Made by a program: the position numbers and the translations under genes | Shown here: piece by piece, positions 6,786 through 12,082 of the stretch | How the letters are laid out: every line of letters starts with the position of its first letter | How positions within the stretch are numbered: position 1 is the first letter of the stretch | Source of the DNA: Vibrio sp. | GTDB lineage: Bacteria > Pseudomonadota > Gammaproteobacteria > Enterobacterales > Vibrionaceae | NCBI GenBank assembly: GCA_007124475.1 | Contig: SLFB01000138.1 | Span: 1 to 12,082, forward strand | Direction: 5' to 3' | Length of the DNA stretch: 12,082 nt | The notes under the pieces: model-generated | Databases searched by the model: none | The model's input: only the letters and a program-made list of their open reading frames with translations | Told to the model about the DNA's origin: nothing

Positions 6786-7736
6786 TTAAACCACTTTATT
6801 ACGCAAAAGAAGGGAAAGGAAATAGATACCACCAATAAAATTAATGATCACACTTAAGGTGGTGCCGAACGAAAATACATTTTCTACCACCCATTGCCCT
6901 GACAGCAAAGCGGCAACAGACATGGCTGAACAAGCCAATAGTAAAACTCGATGTTGATAAGTGCGCAACCATTCACGAGTTAAATTAGTGACCAACAAAC
7001 CGAAAAACATCACCGGTCCCACGAGTGCCGTAGATATAGACACCAATACCGCACTGAGTAGCATTACATTTCGTGTCGTGCGTTTAACATCAACGCCAAG
7101 ACTAACGGCATTATCATTATCCAACCAAAAAACATCCAGTGTTCGATGCATACGAAACAGCAAATAACTCACTACAAGTAATAGAGGAGACACGGCATAA
7201 ACCAGATTCACATTCACATTATTAAAACTGGCAAACATTTTTGCTTGCACTGCTGCAAAGTCATTCGGGTCCATCAGCATGATGAAGAAAGAAGACAGAT
7301 TAGAAAATAATTGCCCTAAGATAACTCCAAGCAGTAACAATACGATGATGTTGCTTCGCTGACGACGAAAGTAAAATGTAAACAACAAACTAGAGAACAA
7401 CAGCATCGCGCTCACAGATAAGGCAAAATTTAAGTAGCTATTCAACATAATAATGCTAAAGCTACCGAAAAAAGCCACCACCAAAACTTGCACTAACAAA
7501 TAGAGAGAATCAAATCCCATGATACTTGGTGTCAAAATTCGGTTGTGAGTGATAGTTTGAAACGCTAACGATGACTGAGCGATGGCGATCCCAGCGACGA
7601 TAATAGCCAATACTTTTGGAATACGGCGCGATAAGAAATATTGATAATTATCAGCATTAAGGCCTATACCAATAAATAAACCGGCAAAAAGGATCGCACA
7701 TACCATCAGCAACAGCATTTTATATTTATCTTGCAC
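6786..7736 (-). CDS. vctG: ferric-catecholate ABC transporter permease VctG
   Basis: A 316-residue FecCD-family inner-membrane permease with about nine hydrophobic segments, beginning with a helix at about residues 8-26. Family landmarks include the RRIPKVLAIIVAGIAIAQSSLAFQTITHNRILTPSIMGFDSLY region (residues 37-79) and, near the C-terminus, FFGLLVTNLTREW, which contains the cytoplasmic coupling segment that contacts the ATPase. The start is probably GTG 7736: AGAGG lies eight bases upstream, and the gene then overlaps the vctD stop by 11 bases. The first in-frame ATG (7718) has no good ribosome site. It forms the translocation channel with VctD. Confidence 0.88.
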   Translation of the reverse strand: MQDKYKMLLLMVCAILFAGLFIGIGLNADNYQYFLSRRIPKVLAIIVAGIAIAQSSLAFQTITHNRILTPSIMGFDSLYLLVQVLVVAFFGSFSIIMLNSYLNFALSVSAMLLFSSLLFTFYFRRQRSNIIVLLLLGVILGQLFSNLSSFFIMLMDPNDFAAVQAKMFASFNNVNVNLVYAVSPLLLVVSYLLFRMHRTLDVFWLDNDNAVSLGVDVKRTTRNVMLLSAVLVSISTALVGPVMFFGLLVTNLTREWLRTYQHRVLLLACSAMSVAALLSGQWVVENVFSFGTTLSVIINFIGGIYFLSLLLRNKVV

Positions 7737-8664
7737 GTTGTGGGCCTCTTAAAATCAATACAATAAATGCGATACCACCGAGAATGCTGATAATCATAGA
7801 AATGGGTATTTCATAAGGGAAAATTAACACACGACTCACAATGTCACAGACTAGCACCAGCGAAGCGCCGAACAACGCTGTGCGAGGAATGTTTTTACGT
7901 AAGTTATCGCCATAAAAATAGCTCACCAAGTTAGGTACAATCAGACCTAAAAAAGGCAATTGACCCACAATCATAACCACAGAAGCGGCCATGATAGAGA
8001 CAAGACAAACGCCAAGCGTCAAGACTTGCTGATAATTCAGACCTAAATTGACCGCGAAATCACGCCCCATACCAACCGCTGAGATCCGCGCCGCGTATAA
8101 ATAACTGAGTACAGCAACGGGAATGGCGATATAGAGCAGTTCAAAATCACCACTCAGCAAGTTGGCAAAATTGGCCACCGTCCATCCAGATAAATTTTGT
8201 ACTGCATCATATCGATACGCGATAAATGTCGCTGCTGATTGTACAACGCTACCGAAGATGATTCCGATCAGTGGCACAAAGACCGCATTCTTAAACTGAA
8301 TGCGCTGGATAAGCTGCACAAAGGCTAACGTACCCAACATCGCCGTTGAAAAAATAAGTACCAAACTATCGCCATGCCCAAAAAATACTAAGCTCAGTAC
8401 ATACCCCAACATAGCGCACTCTATGGTTCCGGATGTTGAAGGGGCAGCGAAACGGTTCTGGCTAATTTGCTGCATAATTAAACCAGCAATACTTAAGCCT
8501 CCACCCGCTAAGATGACGGCTAATAAACGAGGAATTCGACTGGTCCAAAATAATTGCCAAGCGACGTCGTCGCCTTGCCATAAAGCGGCTAAAGAGAGAT
8601 GGCCAACACCAACAAATAAGGAGATTACGCTGAGAGTTAAGAGTACGAGTAATAACTTTTTCAA
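7726..8664 (-). CDS. vctD: ferric-catecholate ABC transporter permease VctD (TTG start)
   Basis: A 312-residue FecCD-family permease, partner of VctG. The sequence shows the usual N-terminal helix, the SRIPRLLAVILAGGGLSIAGLIMQQ segment with NRFAAPSTSG after it, and the C-terminal PFLGLIVPNLVSYFYGDNLRKNIP coupling region. No ATG exists near the N-terminus. I chose TTG at 8662-8664 (MKKLLLVLLTLSV) because GAGG (8674-8671) precedes it by exactly six bases; a more upstream TTG at 8676 would place that ribosome site inside the gene. It follows vctP after a 286-bp gap and overlaps vctG by 11 bases, so D, G and C are tightly coupled. A rare TTG start could lower its translation relative to VctP. Confidence 0.85.
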   Translation of the reverse strand: MKKLLLVLLTLSVISLFVGVGHLSLAALWQGDDVAWQLFWTSRIPRLLAVILAGGGLSIAGLIMQQISQNRFAAPSTSGTIECAMLGYVLSLVFFGHGDSLVLIFSTAMLGTLAFVQLIQRIQFKNAVFVPLIGIIFGSVVQSAATFIAYRYDAVQNLSGWTVANFANLLSGDFELLYIAIPVAVLSYLYAARISAVGMGRDFAVNLGLNYQQVLTLGVCLVSIMAASVVMIVGQLPFLGLIVPNLVSYFYGDNLRKNIPRTALFGASLVLVCDIVSRVLIFPYEIPISMIISILGGIAFIVLILRGPQRAR

Positions 8665-8950
8665 AGTTAACCTCAATATAAATAAGAATTAAATGATTGT
8701 CGCAGCATGCGATTAAGAGTGTTCTGGGCAGGGTTCATAACAAAAAACCAACAACTTGCATTTGTCGATAAAGCGCAAAGCGATCACTCCCTTCACGACA
8801 AGAAAAATAGCTATACCCAAATGACTAGGAGTCACAGCGAAACAACTGACTTTCAATTAATAAAAACACAGTGAATGCCAATACAGCGTCTTTCTTGAGT
8901 AGTACACTCACGACTCAAGAAAGCGCTATGGTAAACACAAGCTATGTCTA
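8665..8950. other. vctP-vctD intergenic spacer
   Basis: A 286-bp gap inside an otherwise compact operon. It holds the long hairpin at 8886-8926 but no open frame I would call. A weak A/T-rich stretch near 8685-8705 (AATAAGAATTAAATGATTGT) has a loose Fur-box look that I do not consider a reliable site. A secondary promoter for vctDGC could lie here, but I see no clear hexamers. Confidence 0.4.
8886..8926 (-). repeat. long hairpin just after vctP
   Basis: CTTTCTTGAGT (8890-8900) is exactly inverted at 8913-8923. Skipping one bulged base, GCG (8886-8888) pairs with CGC (8924-8926), giving about 14 bp around a 12-base loop. It starts about 25 bases beyond the vctP stop in the vctP transcript. 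No T-run follows on the minus strand, so an mRNA stabiliser or attenuator fits better than a full terminator. Confidence 0.65.
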
Positions 8951-9859
8951 TTAATGAAGACTAACTTGCATATCCTGCAACATTTTCTCGGTTGCGGTCA
9001 CACCAGCAATAGAAAGATACCAAGCATTTAAATCTAAAAAGACCATGCGGTTATTTTTATAAGCCTCAGTGGCTTTAATTAAAGGGTTCTCAAACTCTTC
9101 ACGAGTATGGCTTTGTCCTTTATTGACTAATCTGTCGCGGTCAATAATGAACAAGGTTTGTGGGTTATTTTGACGAATATACTCATAAGAAACGAGATTA
9201 CCGTGATTGGCGGTTTGCTTAACCTCGGCGGCTTCGCTAAAACCAAAATCTTTATAGATAGATGCAAAACGAGAATTGGCACCAAACGTGGTAATATTAC
9301 CACCCGAACTCATGACAGTCATCGCCTGAGCATGATGCTGCTGATTGTAATCATGGACTTGAGTAAATTTCTCATCCAGCTCAGCAATCTTCGCTTCTAC
9401 CTGCTCTTCAATGGCAAAAATCTTACCTAAATTACGCCATTGCTCTTGGGTGCTTTGCCAGTAAGGTTTGTTAGAATCAACCGCAAACACGACAGTTGGG
9501 GCAATTTTATTGAGTTCAGCATAAGCAGTACGAGCCGCTCGTGGGCCAGTAATGATCAAATCTGGCTTTTGCATAAAAATGCGCTCAAAGTCAGGTTCAA
9601 AGAGTGAACCAGCAGGTGAATATTCTGCCCCTTGATACTTAGCTAAATACTCCGGCAGCTCTGCAACTTTTGATACAGCGATGGGATCGATACCAAAGTG
9701 ATTAATTGCATCTAATGGGCCAATGCCAATAACCACAACACGCTTCGGGGTTTCTTTGATGGTTGTTTTACCCATTTGATGCTCAATGGTGACATTAGCC
9801 GCTTGGGCAGTCATTGAAGCGAGCAAGCCTAACGCCGCCAAACTCATAATTGATTTCAT
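8951..9859 (-). CDS. vctP: periplasmic ferric-catecholate siderophore-binding protein VctP
   Basis: A 302-residue class III substrate-binding protein (PF01497 type, CeuE/FatB group). A signal peptide occupies residues 1-20, with probable cleavage after TAQA; no lipobox cysteine is present, so the mature protein should be free in the periplasm. Residues recalled as binding Fe(III) and catecholates in Campylobacter CeuE appear at matching spacing: H219 (CeuE H227) in NHGNLVSYEY, Y281 (Y288) in NAWYLS, and the arginines R110, R197 and R241 (R118, R205, R249). This supports capture of tetradentate catecholate-iron complexes, as reported for VctP with linear enterobactin and vibriobactin-type ligands. 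AAGGAA precedes the ATG. It is the first gene of vctPDGC, under a Fur box. FatB-like specificity is the main alternative. Confidence 0.9.
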   Translation of the reverse strand: MKSIMSLAALGLLASMTAQAANVTIEHQMGKTTIKETPKRVVVIGIGPLDAINHFGIDPIAVSKVAELPEYLAKYQGAEYSPAGSLFEPDFERIFMQKPDLIITGPRAARTAYAELNKIAPTVVFAVDSNKPYWQSTQEQWRNLGKIFAIEEQVEAKIAELDEKFTQVHDYNQQHHAQAMTVMSSGGNITTFGANSRFASIYKDFGFSEAAEVKQTANHGNLVSYEYIRQNNPQTLFIIDRDRLVNKGQSHTREEFENPLIKATEAYKNNRMVFLDLNAWYLSIAGVTATEKMLQDMQVSLH

Positions 9860-9897
9860 ACTATTCCTTACCTGACCAATTTAGTGCGATATATTCT

Positions 9898-9916
9898 GAT
9901 AAGCATTCTCATTAAG
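9898..9916 (-). promoter_or_regulatory. Fur box of the vct operon
   Basis: GATAAGCATTCTCATTAAG matches the 19-bp Fur consensus GATAATGATAATCATTATC at 13 positions. It lies just downstream of the -10 element of the vctP promoter and about 40 bp before the start codon, the expected position for repression by iron-loaded Fur. Confidence 0.75.
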
Positions 9917-9924
9917 AGATGCGA

Positions 9925-9953
9925 ACTATACCCAGTTCTGTTTAGAGCTGCAA
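9925..9953 (-). promoter_or_regulatory. candidate vctP promoter
   Basis: On the minus strand, TTGCAG (9953-9948) and TATAGT (9930-9925) are separated by 17 bases. The -10 is strong and the -35 weak. The predicted transcription start, near 9918, touches the Fur box, so promoter and operator support each other. Confidence 0.6.
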
Positions 9954-10048
9954 TAGTCAGTGAAGGAATAATTTACGATTAAACACAAACTCTGATCCAT
10001 CACAAAGTTGTCGAGACTTTGCTATTTTTATAGGCAATTCAAGTGATT

Positions 10049-10327
10049 TTACACGGAAGGTAATGAAAAAAAGCTGATCAATAAACCGCCCAACGTAGAG
10101 CTAAGTGCGCACAATAGAAAAGAGAACCTAGCGGTCTGTTGATTAGATACACGAGTGAGAATCGGTGCAGCAATAAATAACCCAAGGCAAACCAGTCGAA
10201 CATCAAACTGAGTCCACCACGCCAGTAAGCTTAAAGCTAAAATGATAGCAAACAGCCAGCGAGACGAGATCGCTAACTTAATCCCCAATCCAATGACTAA
10301 AAATACCGTAGCCGCCCAACCTAACAT
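10049..10327 (-). CDS. Fur-controlled small membrane protein, unknown function
   Basis: A 92-residue very hydrophobic protein with four likely membrane helices, near residues 4-20, 22-38, 44-57 and 68-88, and short charged turns (SSRW, TQFDVR, TRVSNQQTAR). It has no recognisable catalytic or metal-binding motif and no signal for secretion. I chose ATG at 10325-10327 (MLGWAATVFL); in-frame GTG codons at 10336 and 10333 would add at most three residues and lack a ribosome site, while a weak GGTG precedes the ATG. A promoter and Fur box lie directly upstream, and vctP follows after about 190 bp on the same strand. This implies iron-repressed expression alongside siderophore uptake. I do not recognise the family; a transport accessory role is only a guess. 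Confidence 0.7.
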   Translation of the reverse strand: MLGWAATVFLVIGLGIKLAISSRWLFAIILALSLLAWWTQFDVRLVCLGLFIAAPILTRVSNQQTARFSFLLCALSSTLGGLLISFFSLPSV

Positions 10328-10340
10328 ACACACCACACAT

Positions 10341-10359
10341 GATATTGATTCTCATTTAG
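10341..10359 (-). promoter_or_regulatory. Fur box of the small membrane-protein gene
   Basis: GATATTGATTCTCATTTAG (plus strand) matches the Fur consensus at 13 of 19 positions; its reverse contains AATGAGAATCAATATC, a form common in Vibrio Fur sites. It covers the predicted transcription start of the 92-residue protein gene, 14 bp before its ATG. Confidence 0.75.
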
Positions 10360-10361
10360 TC

Positions 10362-10390
10362 AATGTAGAACTTATTGCTCTGAAAAACAA
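10362..10390 (-). promoter_or_regulatory. candidate promoter of the small membrane-protein gene
   Basis: On the minus strand TTGTTT (10390-10385) and TACATT (10367-10362) are 17 bases apart. Transcription would start near 10355, inside the Fur box. Both hexamers are only moderate matches. Confidence 0.45.
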
Positions 10391-10654
10391 GCATTCACAG
10401 AAAAACCTTGGTAATAATGTGGTGTTTAAACATGGCCTATCGCGCTATTTGCTCACTCTTTATTACACTTATTTCGGATTAGTTTTTTTAATTCTTTTTA
10501 TAGAATAATATCGTGCTTAAGACCTCACTTTATGATTGATTAAGCCTATTGTGGCGACTAATATCTCGGCGAATCAAAAGTTCAATTCATTAGCTGTTTT
10601 TGTTCAATTTTAAGAGCCTTACGCAACTGTAGGTATGTGTAGGTGGAGAACCCA
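10391..10654. other. intergenic region upstream of emrD
   Basis: No gene is evident. The region is A/T-rich, with possible -10 elements (TAGAAT at about 10501-10506) but no paired -35 that stands out. Two direct copies of GTTCAATT (10580-10587 and 10602-10609) lie about 50-70 bp before emrD and could be regulator half-sites. Confidence 0.4.
10580..10609 (+). repeat. direct repeat GTTCAATT, 22 bp apart
   Basis: GTTCAATT occurs at 10580-10587 and 10602-10609. The 22-bp period is about two helical turns, placing both copies on the same DNA face ahead of emrD. In A/T-rich sequence an 8-bp repeat can be coincidence. Confidence 0.35.
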
Positions 10655-11860
10655 ATGTCCGTCGCATTTCCATTAGCCAAATTGATTTTTCTTATTGCGA
10701 TTTTAGCCGCTGTCGGCCAAATGACGCAAACCATGTATGTACCATCAATTGGTCATATGGCAAGTGAGTTTTTGGTATCTCCTTCCTCATTACAGGCCGT
10801 AATGGCGTGTTACTTAATCCCATACGGATTGTCACAATTTGTTTATGGGCCACTTTCTGATCGCTTTGGTCGCAAACCTATTATTATTTCAGGTTTAGTC
10901 ATTTATATTGCCGGAACTTTAATTTCTTTGTTTGCTCATCAATTTTACTGGTTCTTAATTGGTAGCTTTATTCAAGGTCTAGGTATCGGTAGTGGCGGCG
11001 CAATGTGTCGAACCTTGACCCGTGATTGCTTTACAGGCACTCGACTACATCAAGCCAATAGCTTAATTAGTATGTGTGTGATTTTTTCACCACTAATCGC
11101 TCCTGTACTGGGCGGATATCTAACCGAGGTATTTGGCTGGCGTTCCAGCTATTTGTTTTTATCATTATTTGCGATTGCAGTGCTGATCATTATGCTCACT
11201 CGCTTCACTGAAACCTTGCCTAAGGAACGGCGTCGACCAGAATCTGTATTTAGCCGCTATCAATTTGTAATGTCAGATCGACGTTTTCAAGGTTACTTGA
11301 TGTGCTTAGTAGCCACTTTTTCTGGCTTAGCAGTTTTTGAAGCTGCCGCTGGTGTACTACTTGGTGGAGTGCTGGCCTTACCTGCCACTACGGTCAGTTT
11401 ATTATTTGTCACGCCAATTCCAGGTTATTTAGCTGGCGCTTGGTTATCCAGTGCTGTTGCAAAAAAACACAATGAAAGAGTGGCACTACAGATAGGTTTA
11501 ATCGCGATTGTGAGTGGTTCAATTATTGTACTGATTCCAGGTGTGTTTGATACCACCAATGCTTTGGCCTTAATTGGCGGTGCCACCGTTTATTTTCTTG
11601 GCGCAGGGATTTTATTCCCAGCTGCTACTACCGGCGCTCTAGATCCCTTACCAAACCATGCTGGAACCGGTGGTGCAATACTGGGAGGAATGCAAAATCT
11701 AGGGGCAGGGCTAGCAACGTTAGTCGCTTCGTTATTTCCAGCAACGAACCAATTACCGTTAGGTATCATTATGCTTGTGATGTCAGTGCTGGCTTTACTG
11801 GGTTTAAGACGGGTCTACAAACCTCAGAACCCATCAAAACCCATGCCGTTACCGGTTTAA
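10655..11860 (+). CDS. emrD: EmrD-type multidrug efflux MFS transporter
   Basis: A 401-residue drug:H+ antiporter of the major facilitator superfamily (DHA1 group) with 12 predicted helices. It matches E. coli EmrD (394 residues) as I remember it through AAVGQMTQTMYVPSI (18-32), the MFS motif A GPLSDRFGRKP (65-75), GIGSGGAMCRTLTRD, ANSLISMCVIFSPLIAPVLGGYL (motif C-like), FVTPIPGYLAGAW, and GAGILFPAATTGALDPLP with AGTGGAILGGMQNLGAG. It should export lipophilic or amphipathic compounds across the inner membrane using the proton gradient. ATG 10655 (MSVAFPLAKL) is preferred because GGTGGAG ends six bases before it; the GTG at 10643 lies within that ribosome site. V. cholerae has several EmrD paralogues, including EmrD-3; which one this corresponds to is undecided. 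Confidence 0.93.
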   Translation: MSVAFPLAKLIFLIAILAAVGQMTQTMYVPSIGHMASEFLVSPSSLQAVMACYLIPYGLSQFVYGPLSDRFGRKPIIISGLVIYIAGTLISLFAHQFYWFLIGSFIQGLGIGSGGAMCRTLTRDCFTGTRLHQANSLISMCVIFSPLIAPVLGGYLTEVFGWRSSYLFLSLFAIAVLIIMLTRFTETLPKERRRPESVFSRYQFVMSDRRFQGYLMCLVATFSGLAVFEAAAGVLLGGVLALPATTVSLLFVTPIPGYLAGAWLSSAVAKKHNERVALQIGLIAIVSGSIIVLIPGVFDTTNALALIGGATVYFLGAGILFPAATTGALDPLPNHAGTGGAILGGMQNLGAGLATLVASLFPATNQLPLGIIMLVMSVLALLGLRRVYKPQNPSKPMPLPV

Positions 11861-11988
11861 GACAAAGCTCTGCAAATAACTTGAAATAACAAACAGACAG
11901 GTAAATAGATAGATAGTAAGTGAACTTCTCCCTATAACCATAAAGCAGAAGATGTGAATGGGGAGAATTGATCACCAACGGACAGCAT

Positions 11989-12082
11989 TTAAAACGGGAT
12001 TTCTAGCTGCAAAAACCAGTCTTTGGGGGCAATGTCATGCCAGCGATAATCTAAACGCAAACGAGGCAATCCAGAGCGTTTA
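11989..12082 (-). CDS. C-terminus of a probable outer-membrane beta-barrel protein (partial)
   Basis: The last 30 codons of a minus-strand gene whose start lies beyond the window. The reading ends RLRLDYRWHDIAPKDWFLQL then EIPF and a stop. The final residues have the classic outer-membrane protein signature: terminal phenylalanine, with hydrophobic residues at -3 (I), -5 (L), -7 (L) and -9 (W), the alternating pattern recognised by the BAM assembly machinery. RLRLDYRW also looks like the preceding strand. It converges on emrD across 128 bp. The family cannot be told from this piece; it lacks the usual ending of TonB-dependent receptors, so I do not claim it is the missing siderophore receptor. 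Confidence 0.6.
   Translation of the reverse strand, partial: KRSGLPRLRLDYRWHDIAPKDWFLQLEIPF

Noticed and set aside
8300..8692. 130-residue open frame on the plus strand
   Set aside because: Antisense to vctD and low in sensible protein features; the opposite frame is a clear FecCD permease.
8685..8705. Possible Fur box before vctD
   Set aside because: About half of the positions match and the A/T-rich context makes this expected by chance; the good Fur box is before vctP.
10242..10508. 88-residue plus-strand frame across the Fur box
   Set aside because: It overlaps the antisense small membrane-protein gene and runs through the promoter and Fur box; no ribosome site and no coherent domain.
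11905..11916. Tandem ATAG repeat, three copies
   Set aside because: Too short for a phase-variable tract and outside any gene.
11926..11967. TTCTCCC / GGGAGAA inverted repeat after emrD
   Set aside because: Seven-base arms with a 28-base loop and no T-run; not a convincing terminator.
1..12082. CRISPR array, prophage, integrase, toxin-antitoxin or defence system
   Set aside because: Looked for and not found; the large genes all fit ordinary metabolic or transport families.

Overview
The window looks like part of a Vibrio genome, most likely the second chromosome. Three things point there: a vctPDGC-type ferric-catecholate ABC operon next to an acetate kinase, which resembles the arrangement I recall from V. 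cholerae chromosome II; a cspA-type cold-shock gene; and ERIC-family repeats. I infer the genus from protein resemblance and gene order, since no search could be run.

Layout. Positions 1-333 are repeat-derived. They hold an ERIC element carrying an extra block of three hairpins, then a second, 76-bp ERIC-like inverted-repeat element just upstream of a small membrane-protein gene (334-576). That gene converges on yghU, a glutathione-dependent disulfide reductase (613-1470, minus). A shared upstream region separates yghU from a cold-shock gene (1801-2013), which ends at a hairpin. A 52-residue basic protein gene (2258-2416) follows; a perfect 20-bp palindrome lies at its probable promoter. Next come yhdT and panF (2747-4502), overlapping by 8 bases, for Na+/pantothenate uptake. 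They converge on ackA (acetate kinase, minus), with an ackA terminator in between.

Positions 6018-9916 are an iron-uptake operon on the minus strand: vctP (periplasmic binding protein), vctD and vctG (permeases) and vctC (ATPase), with a Fur box over the vctP start of transcription. A 286-bp gap with a strong hairpin separates vctP from vctDGC. Upstream of vctP, a gene for a four-helix membrane protein of 92 residues (10049-10327, minus) has its own Fur box and promoter, so it is probably iron-regulated. The window closes with emrD, an MFS drug efflux pump (plus), and the last 30 codons of a minus-strand gene whose C-terminus has the outer-membrane beta-barrel signature.

How the genes work together. 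VctP should capture ferric catecholates in the periplasm, VctD/VctG move them inward and VctC drives the step with ATP. The cognate TonB-dependent receptor is not visible here. YhdT and PanF bring in pantothenate for coenzyme A, and AckA links acetyl phosphate to ATP and acetate. No defence system, prophage, integrase or CRISPR array is visible. The least explained items are the Fur-controlled small membrane protein, the palindrome-controlled 52-residue protein and the two ERIC-family elements.
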